From Cerrena zonata (taxonomy: Eukaryota; Basidiomycota; Agaricomycetes; Polyporales; Cerrenaceae), in the NCBI GenBank assembly GCA_038087015.1, contig JASBNA010000014.1, positions 744,001 through 808,000 on the forward strand: a DNA stretch of 64,000 nt, given 5' to 3'. Position numbers and translations under genes: made by a program. The notes beneath the pieces are model-generated. The model was given only the letters and a program-made list of their open reading frames with translations. It was not told the origin of the DNA and did no database searches. This document shows, one piece after another, positions 46,798 through 59,829 of the stretch. Numbering within the stretch: the stretch's first letter is position 1; each line of letters starts with the position of its first letter.

Positions 46798-47127
46798 GAT
46801 GGACGTTCTGGTTCAAGTTCCTAGGCAACTTGCGGAGTTGACTTGCAAGCGAAGGCTAGAGAGCGGAGAGAACTTGCAGAACATTCCCCCATCACAGAGT
46901 TATCTGATAAGATTAAGACGCCTCGGAATGAGCCGGATTTTGCCTGGGAGATTAGATAAGATGGATTACTGTATAATATTGCGTGGCTGAAATGTCTCAC
47001 AGTGTCATTCTTCCTCACCGGCATCAGCGCAGGACGCCCTTTCCCATTTACCTCCATTCTCTTGCCATCTCTTCCCCGATTACTATACCAGAGGCCTGGA
47101 AAGGCCACGTCGGTGCCTCGGACCACC
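46798..47127. promoter_or_regulatory. Shared upstream region of SFH5 and CCC2
   Basis: 330 bp between divergent start codons, so both promoters lie here. Pyrimidine-rich sequence precedes the CCC2 ATG (about 47015-47085). No copper-regulatory element (GCTG-type Mac1 site or Ace1 site) is evident to me. Confidence 0.4.
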
Positions 47128-50100
47128 ATGGCTGCTTTTATTTCTAACTTGCTGGGTTCAAACCAGTCTACTCAGGCTTCAGGAAAGCTCGAGCTCCCGT
47201 TGAGTGAAGAAGAACCGCTCGCCGCGACACCAATGGGTTCGTTATCCGACAAATGTGAACTTAGAATCGAGGGGATGACTTGCGGGGCATGCGTCGAGGT
47301 GTGTCTTACAAACTCTGAGTGCTACTAACAAATCGCTGACGCGTAGAATAGAGTATCGAGGGTATGCTTCGGACACAAGCCGGCATACACTCGGTCAAAG
47401 TCGCTTTACTCGCTGAGCGAGGGGTGGTTGAGTACGATCCAGAGAGATGGACGCCAGATAAAATCGTCGAGGTGAGTGCCTGTTCGTGCTCCCTCAGTGT
47501 CAGCAACTCGAGCATCGGCTGGACACTTCGATCAACTGTACTCTGGATTCACCACACCTTGGGGACAACACCGGACTTTGTCCTACACTCACGCCAGGCA
47601 ATATTGCCTCTGCTTCCACGTCACAGGTTTCCACTGTCTCTATGCGCTCCCTCGGCAACATATACTGCGCAGTGCAAGACACCTCACCTGTTGAAGGAAC
47701 TGCCTAACATTTCGATTGATGGTTGGACAGTTACATAACTGTCTGCTTCCGCGATGTCGGCCCCAGCAATCATCTTGCCTTCACCTATGCAACTTCTCCA
47801 CCTTCTGTCGTCTGGGCTACATTTAGCTCCTTCATTACACAAAGTGCCGGTTTATCGCATCTCAGGCACTCGAATTCCCATGAACGTCGGGATGTTGCCG
47901 CACCCGGACGTATCTCTCAACTGGGCCTTGAGCCATTTCCAGCATTCTGCTGTCTCGTTCTTCTGAACTGCTTCTATTGACCGCCGTTCCTCGTACCTTA
48001 GGCACTGTGATTCCCATTAGCACTAAACCTCCGTGATTGCGATGATGGGCTATGGAGGATCTTATTCAGCCAAATAGAATGCACTTTGACTAATCTGGCG
48101 CCCTTGCAATAACAATCCCGCCTATGCTCGAGCTGCTGACCCTGGCTAGCCATTGAATTGTATTTATTTTACTAACCAACTTCCTTGCAGGAAATTTCTG
48201 ATATAGGCTTCGATGCGACAATCATCCCACCTACTCGTGCCGATGTTGTGACTCTCCGAATTTACGGCATGACATGCTCGTCATGTACGAGCACCGTCGA
48301 AACCGAGTTGTCTGCTATGCCCGGAATTACGAGTGTCGCCGTTTCCCTCGCTACGGAAACATGTAAAGTCGAGTTCGATCGTGCTGCAGTAGGACCCCGA
48401 GACATGGTCGAGCGTATTGAAGAGATGGGTTTTGATGCTATGCTTTCGGACGATAACGATGCTACCCAGATTCGTTCGCTGACCCGTATGAAGGAGGTTC
48501 AGGAATGGCGATCGAGGTTTCACTGGGCTCTCGGTTTCGCAGTTCCCGTGTTCTTTATTGGCATGGTCGCGAAACGGATACCTTTCCTTGCACCTATCGT
48601 GGATTACCGTATATGTCGCGGTGTCTATCTTGGCGACTTCCTCGTTCTGCTGCTCACTACCCCTGCGCAATTCTGGATCGGACAGAAGTTCTACAGAAAT
48701 GCGTACAAATCACTCAAACATGGAAGCGCCACTATGGATGTTCTGGTCATGCTGGGAACATCAGCAGCTTACTTCTACTCGCTCTTCGTCATGATCTTCG
48801 CTGTCGGTAACCCAGATCCCGATTACAGGCCCTTCGTCTTCTTCGATACAAGTACCATGTTAATCATGTTTGTCTCTCTCGGTCGTTATCTCGAGAATCG
48901 GGCCAAGGGCAAGACAAGCGCTGCACTGACGGATCTCATGGCACTCGCCCCTTCTATGGCCACCATCTATACTGACGCCCCGGCTTGTACACAGGAAAAG
49001 AGAATTCCTACCGAATTGGTTCAGGTCGGCGACATTGTGAAGCTTGTGCCGGGTGACAAAGTTCCCGCGGATGGTACCGTGTTGAGGGGATCTTCCTCGA
49101 TCGACGAAAGTGCCGTCACGGGTGAACCGGTACCTATTCTCAAGCAAGCCGGTGATATGGTTATTGGCGGTACCGTTAACGGACTCGGGACCTTCGACAT
49201 GCTCGTCACACGAGCTGGCAAGGACACTGCTCTTGCGCAGATTGTCAAACTTGTCGAAGACGCTCAGACTTCCAAGGCTCCGATTCAAGCATTCGCAGAC
49301 AAGGTCGCAGGATTTTTCGTCCCAACCGTTATTTCCCTCGCTCTCATTACGTTCACCGGCTGGATGCTCCTCTCGCATTTGCTTGATGACGCTGACCTTC
49401 CTGAAATGTTCCGTCATCACGGAGCAAGCAAGTTGGCTGTCTGTTTGCAATTGTGTATCTCCGTCGTTGTCGTCGCCTGCCCCTGCGCTCTCGGTCTCAG
49501 TACACCCACCGCTATCATGGTCGGCACTGGTATTGGAGCGCAGAATGGTATTTTGATTAAGGGTGGTAGGGCATTGGAAGCGAGCAGGAGCATCAAGAGA
49601 GTCATGTTGGACAAGACGGGTACGGTAACTGAGGGAAAGATGACTGTGGCTGATATCGCTTGGGTGTCTTCGGAGTACAGCGTTGATCTCCCTTCCTCAC
49701 CTATGGGTCCTGCTTTGTCTACTGTGGTCATGGAGGGTGTCACTCGTGCAGACGTCATTGCGATGGTTTCTGCTACAGAAGCACGTTCTGAACATCCTCT
49801 TGCTAAAGCCGTTGCCGTTTATGGAAAGGACCTCCTCGCAAAGACAGCTCTTAGCGACGCTGATGTTTCAATTGAAACTTTCGAAAGTGTCACCGGGTCA
49901 GGAGTCAAGGCTTCCATCTTGCTCACCTCTTCCAAAGTCAAACGAACAGTCTACATTGGCAATGCTCGATTCATCACTCAAACTGAAGACGGTGACCTCC
50001 CATCCACACTCGCAACCTTCAATGACGAACAAAGTAACCAAGGTCGTACAGCCATCTTTGTCTCTATTGCCACTTCCTCTACATCCCGCCCTTACCCTGT

Positions 50101-50898
50101 CGTCGCCATCTCGCTCTCCGATGCGCCCAAGAAGTCATCGGCCTATGCCATTCGTGCGCTCAGGGCTATGGGTGTTGACGTGAACATGATGACGGGTGAC
50201 AGCAAGGCAACGGCGATGGCTATTGCTAAGCAGGTTGGAATTCGGCCGGATGGTGTTTGGGCGAATATGAGTCCTAAGGGAAAGGCTGCTGTTGTGACCG
50301 AACTCATGGAGAAACAAGGTGGTGGAGTGGCTATGGTACGTCTCCTTATATACTCACGTTTCATGTACTATTTTCTAACAAGTTATCCTAGGTCGGTGAT
50401 GGTATTAATGACTCTCCTGCACTCGTTGCTGCCTCCGTCGGTATCGCACTTCTCTCAGGAACCTCAGTGGCCATCGAAGCAGCAGACATTGTCCTCATGC
50501 GATCTGATCTACTCGATGTCGTTGCCGCCCTCCACCTTTCCAAATCCATCTTCACAGTCATCCGTCGTAACCTAGTATGGGCATGCATCTACAACGTCCT
50601 CGGTATCCCGCTCGCCATGGGTTTCTTCCTGCCTTTCGGATTCCACCTTCATCCCATGATGGCAGGTGCTGCGATGGCTTTCTCTTCCGTTAGCGTCGTC
50701 ACTAGCTCGTTAGTGTTGAAGTGGTGGAAACGCCCTGCATCGAGCATCATGCCAGGAGAAAATGACATCACTAGTGATGAACCAGGCATGCTGAGATCCG
50801 CGTTCAGTGATGCTCTTAGCAGTGTTCAGAATGTCTTTAGTTCGAGGCGTAGTGCTGCTGGTTATAGCCAGCTTCCAATGGAGATGGGTCAGGTTTAG
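47128..50898 (+). CDS. CCC2: Cu(I)-transporting P1B-type ATPase, Ccc2/ATP7 family
   Basis: ATG at 47128, four main exons plus a last exon, stop TAG at 50896-50898. Two N-terminal heavy-metal-associated domains carry MTCGAC and MTCSSC. Then come transmembrane pairs, the actuator TGE ([10 protein letters not shown]), the membrane CPC ([12 protein letters not shown]), phosphorylation loop [10 protein letters not shown], the SEHPLA nucleotide-binding motif and [10 protein letters not shown], and a final helix pair with [15 protein letters not shown]. It pumps copper into the Golgi for multicopper oxidases such as Fet3 and laccases. The intron between the two metal-binding domains (47473-48190, 718 nt) is more than ten times its neighbours and holds an inserted element. 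The coding frame is intact. Confidence 0.96.
47496..48144. mobile_element. Inverted-repeat element inside the CCC2 intron
   Basis: The left end (47496-47520, CAGTGTCAGCAACTCGAGCAT then C GGC) matches the reverse complement of the right end (48120-48144, CAGGGTCAGCAGCTCGAGCAT then A GGC) over 25 bp with three mismatches. The element is 649 bp, has no transposase frame, and accounts for nearly all of the oversized intron. The CAG-G start recalls hAT termini, but no 8-bp target duplication is evident, so the superfamily is open. Two 20-bp direct repeats around AGGCACT(C/G)...ATTCCCAT occur inside. Confidence 0.65.
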
Positions 50899-51272
50899 AT
50901 ATGGTCGTATTTTAACTGTTTGTGTTCGCTCACTATGATTATTGAGTATCAATGGGACTTGGTTGATCTAATTCGTTTTGAAAGTTTTTTTGTATTATCG
51001 AAATTGTTTGCTGCTTGCTCCTCTCTCTCGCTCACTACCACACTTTTTTCCTATTTCTGATACGGATTGTCTAGTTTTTGTACTATCTGCTCCTGCTCCA
51101 TCTTTGTAGGTATTAGAAGCATAATGTCAGGACTTTATAAGTCGAAAAATATTTTCGTGTTTGGTATGACAAAGTACAGCTGCGGTATTCAAAGCATAGA
51201 GTCAAAGATTCAAAGCACTACTCGAAAGCATCAGTTCAAAACAGCAAAAGTCCGTTGTTCTCGAAAGCATGG
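50899..51272. other. Intergenic between convergent CCC2 and P450-4
   Basis: 374 bp of 3' flanks, T-rich; nothing recognised. Confidence 0.5.
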
Positions 51273-53463
51273 TCATATAACAGTACATCCTACTAGCTCC
51301 TCCAACCCAGTCGCGACGATGAGGTCTTGATACTCCGTGGTTCGAGGTCGGATCGAACACTTGAAAGGTTTCGGATAGCTACAGCGTAAATCGAATTCCG
51401 TCAGTGACTCGTAACACCGGAGGTGAAGTCAAGTTGAGCGATACCTCACTAATCCTGGTTCGTACTCTTCAGTTGGTACGATCGGTCGACCCATCTCATC
51501 CTTCGCCTTCTCGATGGTGAAGGCAGCCAATATTGAGGCAATAGTGATCCAGAGGGAATCCTTGGCTAAGTTCTTCCCAGGACAGACTCGACGACCGAAA
51601 CCGAATGCGGCCACAGCAGGATCTTGGACGTCTTTATTGAGCTTCCCCTCTTTAATGAACCGATCTGGGTCGAAAGTAGATGGATTGGGGTAGGCCTCCT
51701 CGTCATGTAAAATTGCCCTGTGCACATCATTCGGTCACTTTGGAAGGTGAGAAAATGGGATGAAACATACCAGGAATTCCCTACGATTATGGATCCTTTG
51801 GGAAGGAAAAAGCCATTATATACGTCATCAGCAGTGAGTTGATGAGGGATGTCTACAACGTGGAGGTTCCATTAAAATCAAGACTCGAGAGAAAGAAAGG
51901 AAAATTACCAAGGGGAACAACAGGTTTCCAACGAAGAATCTCATTGACGATAGCATCAATGTATGGCAAGGAGTCTCGATCTGAGTATTCAGGAAGCCTA
52001 TCTGGCCCTATAACATCATCGAGTTCCTTTTGAGCCTTAGCCTGAACCTCGGGATGCAAGGTCATGGCTAATACGAAGGTCCCCAGGGCGGAGACAGTCT
52101 GGAGAAAAGTCAGGATCATACTAAGACATTGAAACAGCATTAAATCGCACAGTGTCAGCACCACCTGAGTTTAATCGGTTAATAGAATGCTTTAAGCCGG
52201 GACGCATAATATACTTACCTGCGTACATCGAACCAAGAGTGTTTTTAACAACATCTTCCATATATCTGGGGTCCTTAGATTTCTTGACCATGCCTTCAAG
52301 AAGCGATGTAGCAGCACATTCTTGTGCGTGTCCATCGACCTATAAACAAGGTGACTTGGTGTAAGCAAGACAACATAAAATAGAAGCTGAGACCGACCAA
52401 ACGCGATTTTACGAAGTTGAACGGCTCGTTCAACATGGCGTACACCGATGGTTTCCATACATCCGCTTCTCGTTTGAACTTAGCACCCGGAAACCATTTG
52501 GGTAGATATTTCACTAGAATGGTTGAAATCCATCAAAGTCACAGAGCTATGAAAGCAAACCAGTACTTACGAATGGGTAAGCTATCAACCAAGTATGAGC
52601 CGGCATTAGTCGTAGCACAGAGGGCCTGCAAAGAATGTTCTGCAATCTGGACGTAGCGATCGTTTTCACTCTCGATATTGATTCCATATGCCGCACGCAA
52701 AATAATCCGTCCGGCCATACTAGGATTGGCATCAATGACAATTAGCACATGTCAAATTACTTATTCGAAGACCTACTGTCGAATGTCTTCCCTGAAGTTC
52801 TCCGGACGAGAAACAAGTCGGCGCAAGAGTTCGTGGCAAGCTTTCGTCTCCACCTCGCGGAATTGCTTAACCGATTCATTATTAAAGTCTTGGTGAAATG
52901 CCCGCCTCATGTCCCTCCAACGTTCTCCATATGGTGTTGATGACATTGCCCACCACATTCCGATACTGTTCTCAAGCGTCAGAAGCATTAAATGGTACCA
53001 CAAGAAATAATACTCACAGGTCGTAGAGCATGGTAAGGTAGGGACTACGAAACGTTGTCAGCTCTCAACGATGGTAATTAGCCACTGAAGGTATATACCG
53101 GTCATTGTATATTGTCGAACGTTTGTCGAAAAGATCGGTAGCAACTTTGAGAGAGTTTATAACGATAATGTTTGTTCCCAACACATGGAGTCGTATGATG
53201 TCAGATGCTGTGATAAACGTGGTACTTTTAGGCGTTTGGTTACAACCAACTATGACACTGAAAGCTTACCATACTGTTGACTCCATTCTACGTACTTGAC
53301 GAATGGTTCGTCCTTGGGGATATCGTTTACGTTCCCTACAAGAGGCAACCCCAGCGGTCCAGGAGGATGAGGAATCCCTCTTCGGGATTTGCGAGCCTGG
53401 AACCATTTGAAAAGAAGAGCACTAACTGTGCAGACGAGGACGTCCAAAACAGTGACAGTGCAT
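51273..53463 (-). CDS. Cytochrome P450 (P450-4), start codon out of frame
   Basis: Class E P450 related to P450-2 and -3. Motifs: anchor VLVCTVSALLFKWF, HPPGPLGLPLVGN, PYGERWRDMRRAFHQDF, RAAYGINIES, GGADT ending an exon after Thr, NEILRWKPVVPL (ExxR), FDPDRF, FGFGRRVCPGKNLAKDS. The last exon, after a GTATCG...CTGTAG intron, has PFKCSIRPRTTEY and ends at the TGA at 51273-51275. No ATG precedes the anchor in frame. The only nearby ATG (53463) is one base out of frame with the anchor codons, and the anchor frame is stopped by a TAG just upstream. Either a one-base indel, an upstream exon, or loss of the start explains this. The rest looks intact. Confidence 0.82.
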
Positions 53464-54321
53464 GTCTAGGAATGAAGATGGTGTGCCCTTAACGTGAGCG
53501 AACGTGAGATGCTCTTATAGGTAGCCATTAGGTTATTACAATCATAATCTCACGATGCATCCTTCTGAACACTAAGTCATTCCATTGACCTACTTACAAG
53601 ATGTCCCATTCTATAGAAGATACGAAGATGATCAGGATCTCAATTTTTTGACAGAGAAGCCTTGTAGAAGACTTACTTGTCAACAACGATCCCACGGAGA
53701 TTATCCAGGTTAAGGAAAGAAGATCGTTTTAGTTGATGGATGACGAGAACGTTCCTGGATACCATGGGATATCCTTAGTACAACCGACGGAGTATCTGTG
53801 GAACACTTGCTAAGGGCCGTGACCAATCCACATTTCATTGACAGTATTGCTCTTTCATGTGGACAAAATAATACTCACTTGGAGTGTCATAAACTCCGAA
53901 CGCCGAAATCTGGGTTCATATGTACGCATACTGGGCTGTATAGCACAGAGAGTTATGAGCCCCACCCAAATGACGTATTTCAGGGCGCCCTCTATTCAAT
54001 ACCGACTAGGGCATTTCTAAAGTATTGATCCCTAAAAATTTCTGGTCAACATCGGCATAAGTAAGACCACCGTATCGACGATGATACTAGTTGTAGCATG
54101 ACCCATGTGCATCAGTTGGATCACTAAGGCCAATTAGGGAAAGCATGACCCAAGAATGATCATTCGCTAAAGAATTGTGAGCGTCGTAATGGACATCAGA
54201 GCGAGAAGTAGATGGGTACGGAGTGTGCCTGAAGTAAATGGATCATTGGGGTCAGTTTTACCCCAAATCGTCTCGACATAAATCATGATGAATAGTTGTA
54301 TTCGGTCAGTACACATGAGCA
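53464..54321. other. Intergenic, no feature seen
   Basis: Between the P450-4 5' end and the P450-5 3' end. Overlapping 60-76-codon plus-strand frames (53798-54028) lack support. Confidence 0.5.
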
Positions 54322-56747
54322 TCATTCCCTTTTCGTAAATAGTAGAGGTATGCGCACGGGGCTAGGATACTTGCTAAGCGACAGATAGTCATAGGATAGC
54401 AACTATATAACGTACGTCATTGTTAGGCCAAATGTGCACCTAAGAACCCGCATGCGCTTCTCCTCAAATGTCTCGTTAACAAATTGAGGCTCCGGTTTGA
54501 TGTCTACTTTGTATCTCATGATAAGCATGGAAAGGAAAACCAGGTTTTCCAGCTCTGCGTAGAAAGTTTCTGTCATTGAGATAGCGATGAAGATAATTTT
54601 TAAGGGAGTTTATACGGCACCTGCGACCTAGACATGATCTTACACCACCACTGAAGGGAAAGAACGCATCTCTGGGCCAGTCCTCAAGGAATCTCGCAGG
54701 TTTGAACATGGATGGGTCCTTCCAGTAACGCGCTATAGTCGGAACATGATAAGCAACCTCACGCGGTGTACGAAGCGGGCACCGCTCACGATTGTAATGA
54801 AGATTGCCAACTGATACACCTAGTTTGGTCCCAGCCGGTACAGGCAACCCGAACCTCTTCCCCCGTTGTATTTATGGTCACGAATGAGGTGTCCTCAGTT
54901 GTGTCCTTCGGAATATTCGTTACCTACATAGTTACCAAGGTTATACCAAAACCAAAAGCTGAAAGTACCAGCAAATTCTGACCGGCGGGAAAGGTCGAAG
55001 CGTCTCATTGATGATGCTAATAGGGGTAAAGGTAAACAAATGGTGAGAATGTATGTGGGCTGTACTTACCATTCTATGAACGATAGTTTGTTAATATCGG
55101 CATATGACTTTGAAAAGCGTCAATAAGACGGGACCACCAGTCATGTAGAAAGTAGACACACCGGAGCGCTACGATCTGGAAAAGTGGCTACAAGTTCGCT
55201 ATATGCACGCTCTTGTTCATTCTGGTGCAAGGCTAGTAGAGCTAAAGAGAAGCAAAGCAAATGTGCAGAGGTCTAAGTGAACGAGGAAGAAAGTCAAACG
55301 ACATTGGTTTGAAAAGGTGAGAATGACCAACCTCGTGGCCTATGATATAGAGACAAAGGTCTGAGTTCCAGTAGAGGATATAGTCGACAGAGCGTACCTG
55401 CAATCAAAAAGATAAAAATGTTTCCTTTGTTCAGGTTAGTGGTACGCTGAAACTGTCCAAATTCGGAGGGACTTACCGAGTACCTCACGGTCAGATAGTT
55501 TGGAAAACCCATCGAAATCTCCATCAGTGGCCTTCAGCAAGTTTGATAACAGGTCATGCTGAATGTCCTTTGTTTCCGATGCTCGACGAGACTGGAATCA
55601 TTTCCATCATGTAAGTCTATAGCCCAAATTTCAGACATGCAGGAGAGCCGAAAGTAACGTCATACTTCGAGCTCTTCGTATGCTTGTAAAATATTCCTTC
55701 CGCGTTTGGTCAAATGCATCATCCAGTTAGGTATGCTAGCTTTAAAAATTGCTGCGCGAGACACTGTAGAAAGAGCATCCTACAATGTAATAGGTCAGCG
55801 GTGAGATTATCATTTCATCAATACGAGTTGACCTTGAACGTCATCTTGTGCCCAGCAGGAAGTACAAGCTCGTCGTTCCATCTAATACATCGACCGAATC
55901 CGGCAGCGCCGATAACGAGCAGAGTTGCCTAGAGAAAGTAGTGGTTAATAACTTCCTACGTGATTATGCTGGCCGGGGACTCTTACAGGCACAGTCATGT
56001 ATAATGCGTCATCATACATGATTTCTTTTCTATCTCCCCAAACGGTTTGGAAGAGATCTTCCATCACACGAATGGATTCTGTCCATACCAGCTTATTATT
56101 TGCCTATCCACATGTCTTTTTTTAGTAGAATTGGATCTCCTGTATGGTCATGTCTTACCTCTGTAAACGCAGGCGCAGACACCTTTCTGTATCGCTTCCA
56201 TTCGTTCATGTTCAGAAGCGACAATATGCGGGCCATAAGGCATTAATGGAGTATACAACTCAAGCGATTTAGGAAACCTAAATCTATTTGAAAATACTTC
56301 CTGTGATATTGTCAAACGAGATAAAATGCAACTTGTAAGCTCTATCCTTGCCTTGATAGCGACAGGATCCGCCAGGAAGATATTGACCTCCGGCCTCGGA
56401 AAAACAGACACCTAATTTGATTGAGGAAGGGTTAGCGACTATTTTTCAACGAATGAAAGTAACCAACGACGCTTATGACATCAAGACCGAATTCATCGAA
56501 TACCTTGTACTGAAGGAAGCGACCAGCAAAAACTCCCATTAGCCGCGGTGCGAGCCCGAAGATTCCTCGTGGGGAGAACATAACACGGAGGCCAGGGTGG
56601 TTTCTATCCAAAGACGTGAAGGAACGATCGACTGTTACATGATCCAGACACGTACTGAATAGACTGTATCCCATTCCACATATTGAGAGCTACTTTGATA
56701 GCAGCAATAGCCGCAAGTGACGTGAGTAAAGTCAGGAAAGTTGGCAT
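54322..56747 (-). CDS. Cytochrome P450 (P450-5), different subfamily, junction defect
   Basis: ATG at 56747 (anchor FLTLLTSLAAIAAIK). A short intron then leads to NHPGLRVMFSPRGIFGLAP, FLADPVAIKEVFSNRFRFPK and GPHIVASEHE. Middle exons are short and only partly resolved. Near the end: VPAGTKLGVSVGNLHYN, YWKDPSMFKPARFL, and the heme loop FFPFSGGVRSCLGRR. After the heme loop the only usable 52-nt intron (GTGCCG...GACAG) puts the next exon one base out of the expected frame, which reads FYAELENLVFLSMLIMRYKV. The final exons give CTFGLTMT and VRIPLLFTKRE to a TGA at 54322-54324. The sequence type (SGG-x-R-x-C-LGRR) differs from P450-1 to -4. Probably recently disabled or a sequence error. Confidence 0.72.
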
Positions 56748-57580
56748 AGCTGATCTTTCTTAGAGTTAAAAGCAACTAGTAGCAGATTCTGATAAGTAGC
56801 AATTGGCTTAGGACCGAGTATTTATAAGTTTCAAGAGCGCTTCTGAGGGTGTAAGATGGGAGATATGTCGCTGCAAGAGGTAAAGAGGGATCCGCGTGGT
56901 ACGAAGAAGACACAAGTCATGATTACGACCTGACGTGCATATCAGAGATTGAAGCGTATGCGCAAGGACATGTGTTGGCTCATTTCAAAATCTCTGCCAG
57001 CATGATATCAAGGAAGTGTCACGAGAAGAGAACTCTAGAGTACAGACGATGAGCGAAGCACATAGAATCTCTACTGAGATGATCCTATTTGACATTTAGT
57101 GTAGTAATTTCAAGTTGAGGAAATGCTGACCTCTGGAGACCCCGACAATTTACAAGCTGGCCCTACAGAGATCGCGACGTCGAGATTCGAGAAGGTGACG
57201 TCAAAGCTTTGGCAACCATCTCAATTCCTCTACTTGCCGGAGTCAATGACTCGTGTACATATCACTACGGCTCCTGGTAGCAGTGGTTTGGGTTGAGATA
57301 AGGCAAGTTACTTGGCCATCATCATAATTGACTCACGAGTTCTAAGATCTAACTTACGGCGGGCGGCGGCTGTGCTGGCACTGTCGATCGATCGACACGA
57401 GCCTCCTCACCATTCACGACAATATAAAATCCAGGTATATGGTATGTACGGATAGGAAATGTGTGTGGTATGTACATGAGCCTCCTGAATTGTTGATCAT
57501 GAACGGTCCCTGTGTGAGAGGCATTGCGCTAGATAACGATAAATTGACGGTAAATTATGAAATCCAAAACGATGTCCAAG
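56748..57580. other. Intergenic, no feature seen
   Basis: 833 bp between P450-5 and the GH47 gene 3' end. A GGTATGTAC motif occurs twice near 57440-57475; otherwise nothing recognised. Confidence 0.45.
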
Positions 57581-59829
57581 CTAAATAATCTTGTATTGTT
57601 TCTTCTCCCAAGAGGTCCATTCGAATACGGGCAAAGGGTGCGCTTCAGGTGTTGAATACCCATTGATCCAATGGTATAAGCTCCTCGTCGGTGAAGAGTA
57701 GGTAAAGATATTTCAACCTGTATCAAATCCGAGTTAGCCTGATCACACCTCACCGAGAAGTCTAAAACATACGTTTCGGCCATGAAGAAGCTATATGACA
57801 GAATTCAGTGGGTGGTCTAACATAGAATATACGAGCAACGTACCTGGGCATCTCGTTCAACTTTGACGCAGGCGATTGCTCCACCGTACTAACACTTGCA
57901 TATCCAGACGATGTCTTGGTTTCTCGCTGAATTGCTTGGAAGACAGCCCATCCGCGATCTCTCCATCGTTCATCGCCAGTTGTCCTCCACATTAGATAGA
58001 AGCTTTCTACAGTCTATAATTCCACAACGTCAGACGAGGTCCGCAATTTGCATCACAACAAATATACATACCTCAGGCCTCAAATAGTATCCGGGTTTAC
58101 GCGAAGCGTAATCTCGTGGCCCTTCCACAGCAGGCGCAATGTCTTCTAGACCGGGTGGTGCACCAGGACTACCATGTTTCTCCCACTCCATGATATGTTC
58201 TAACCACTTTCCGGTAGTATAACCGTGCGATGGGTTATCTACAGTATAGCTTCTACTTCCACTGTGCGGGGTATTACTCATCATCACTTCATCAGGTGCT
58301 AAACCTGAGGCGTGGTCAGCGTATAAGAGCCAGCACGTTTGCGCTAAGCCTTGCGCTGCCCAGGAATGAAGCTGTCTTTCTCTAGGTGGAAGCGGTAGGG
58401 TATTGGCACCGAGCGTGAGAAGACCTGGTAAAAAGCAGGACAGATGTTCCATGACGTGGCTAGGGATATTTCGGTTGGTGTCAGTGACATAAAGAAGATT
58501 GCGAGTCGGAGAAAGGTAAAGCAGGTCTTTGAGGATGCTTTCCACTACACGGAGATCTATAAAGTGAATACTGAGTGAGGATGCAACATTCGGCCACGGA
58601 TACGACATACAAAGATCCCTTGCTTTCGACTCTGTTCTGGCCGTCATCAACCATTGCTTCAGTAAGTACTCGTGAGCACTGTCAGCGAAGGCACCGACTG
58701 AGAATTGGTCTAGTCAAAGGACATCAGCAGGAGGGATGGTGTAGATGAGATAGATGATGCACTCACCATTTGATGGGCGCCCAGTCCTGTGCGACCATTT
58801 CGTCGGGAACTTGCCCTCCTCAATCTCGACCTCACGCATGATGTCCATAATCTTCTCGACCTGTTCGGCGTAAAGACGGGGCAACATTGCATTCAAATAC
58901 AATACGTACGTTGTCAAAATACTGCTGGCGTCCAGTCAGGTGAGCGAGATATTTGTATTCCAGTTGACAACTCAGAGCCTCGGACCATAGCACCGTGCCG
59001 GCTGCCCATCCAAGGCGGGTATCTCCACTGAAGAAGTACACTTAGAGATCGACAAGGCATTTTTCGAGTAAGGACCTACGTAACGGTGTTCACGGCATAC
59101 ATAGGTAGACCGGTTGAAGTGTTGAATGCTGGCAGGAGCATTTTGCCGAGATCATCTGCTTTTGCAAGCAGAATCGGCTCATGAGATAGAGCATAAGCGG
59201 AGAGTAGTCCGCCCAAATAACGAATGACCTGTAAATTTGTAAAACAATGTTTACCAACTAGTCAAAGTTTTAGACGTACTGTTTCAAAGAATGGCGCATA
59301 AGAATCCTGAAACAGCGTTAATCATAGACAAGGGGTCTTATTATTCATATACCAACGTTTTTAAGAGAGAATGTCATCTCAGAAATGACCGCGAGGGAGT
59401 CGTAGAAATCCGAGTAAAGACCCATGATCCACATGGTGTCTAAGCCATCAATTAATGTGAGGCCCCATCCATTGAAACTACGACAATATCTCAGCGATTA
59501 TAATAAATGATCCGCGATAGCTCAGCAACGTACTTGTCCACGGGTTTATTCGATAGTGGTAACAGCTCATCATGGGGGAGTGCATAGGTTTTGTATCCTT
59601 GATATGCATGTAAATATGCCTCCCGCACTTGAAGTGCCCGATTACTCCATATACTATCATGGTGGGGACCAATCTTCGGTGGGGGTGCGTGGGGATGCCA
59701 ATGGAAAGGTTCCGAGCCCGGACCAAAGTGATGAGGTGGCGGGGGTGCAAACCATGGCCAACCAAGAACGATTATGCCCAGCAGAAAGAGGGCTGGCACA
59801 ACGTATCGTAGTCTGCCCACCAACGCCAT
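57581..59829 (-). CDS. GH47 class I alpha-1,2-mannosidase, frame broken near the C-terminus
   Basis: ATG at 59829. Type II topology: short cytosolic start, membrane anchor (VVPALFLLGIIVLGW), Pro/His-rich stem. The GH47 catalytic domain follows: FNGWGLTLIDGLDTMWIMGL, GDTRLGWAAGTVLWSE, DQFSVGAFADSAHEYLLKQW, LSCFLPGLLTLGA, RPETVESFYLMWRTTGD, SYFMAETLKYLYLLF. These are the family signatures for trimming Man9 N-glycans in the ER or Golgi; conserved Glu and Asp residues are visible in them. At the last motif the frame reads FNT and then TGA (57645-57647). Removing one base gives FNTEAHPLPVFEW and a natural TAG at 57581. The lost Thr-Glu neighbourhood includes the calcium-binding Thr site. Confidence 0.85.
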
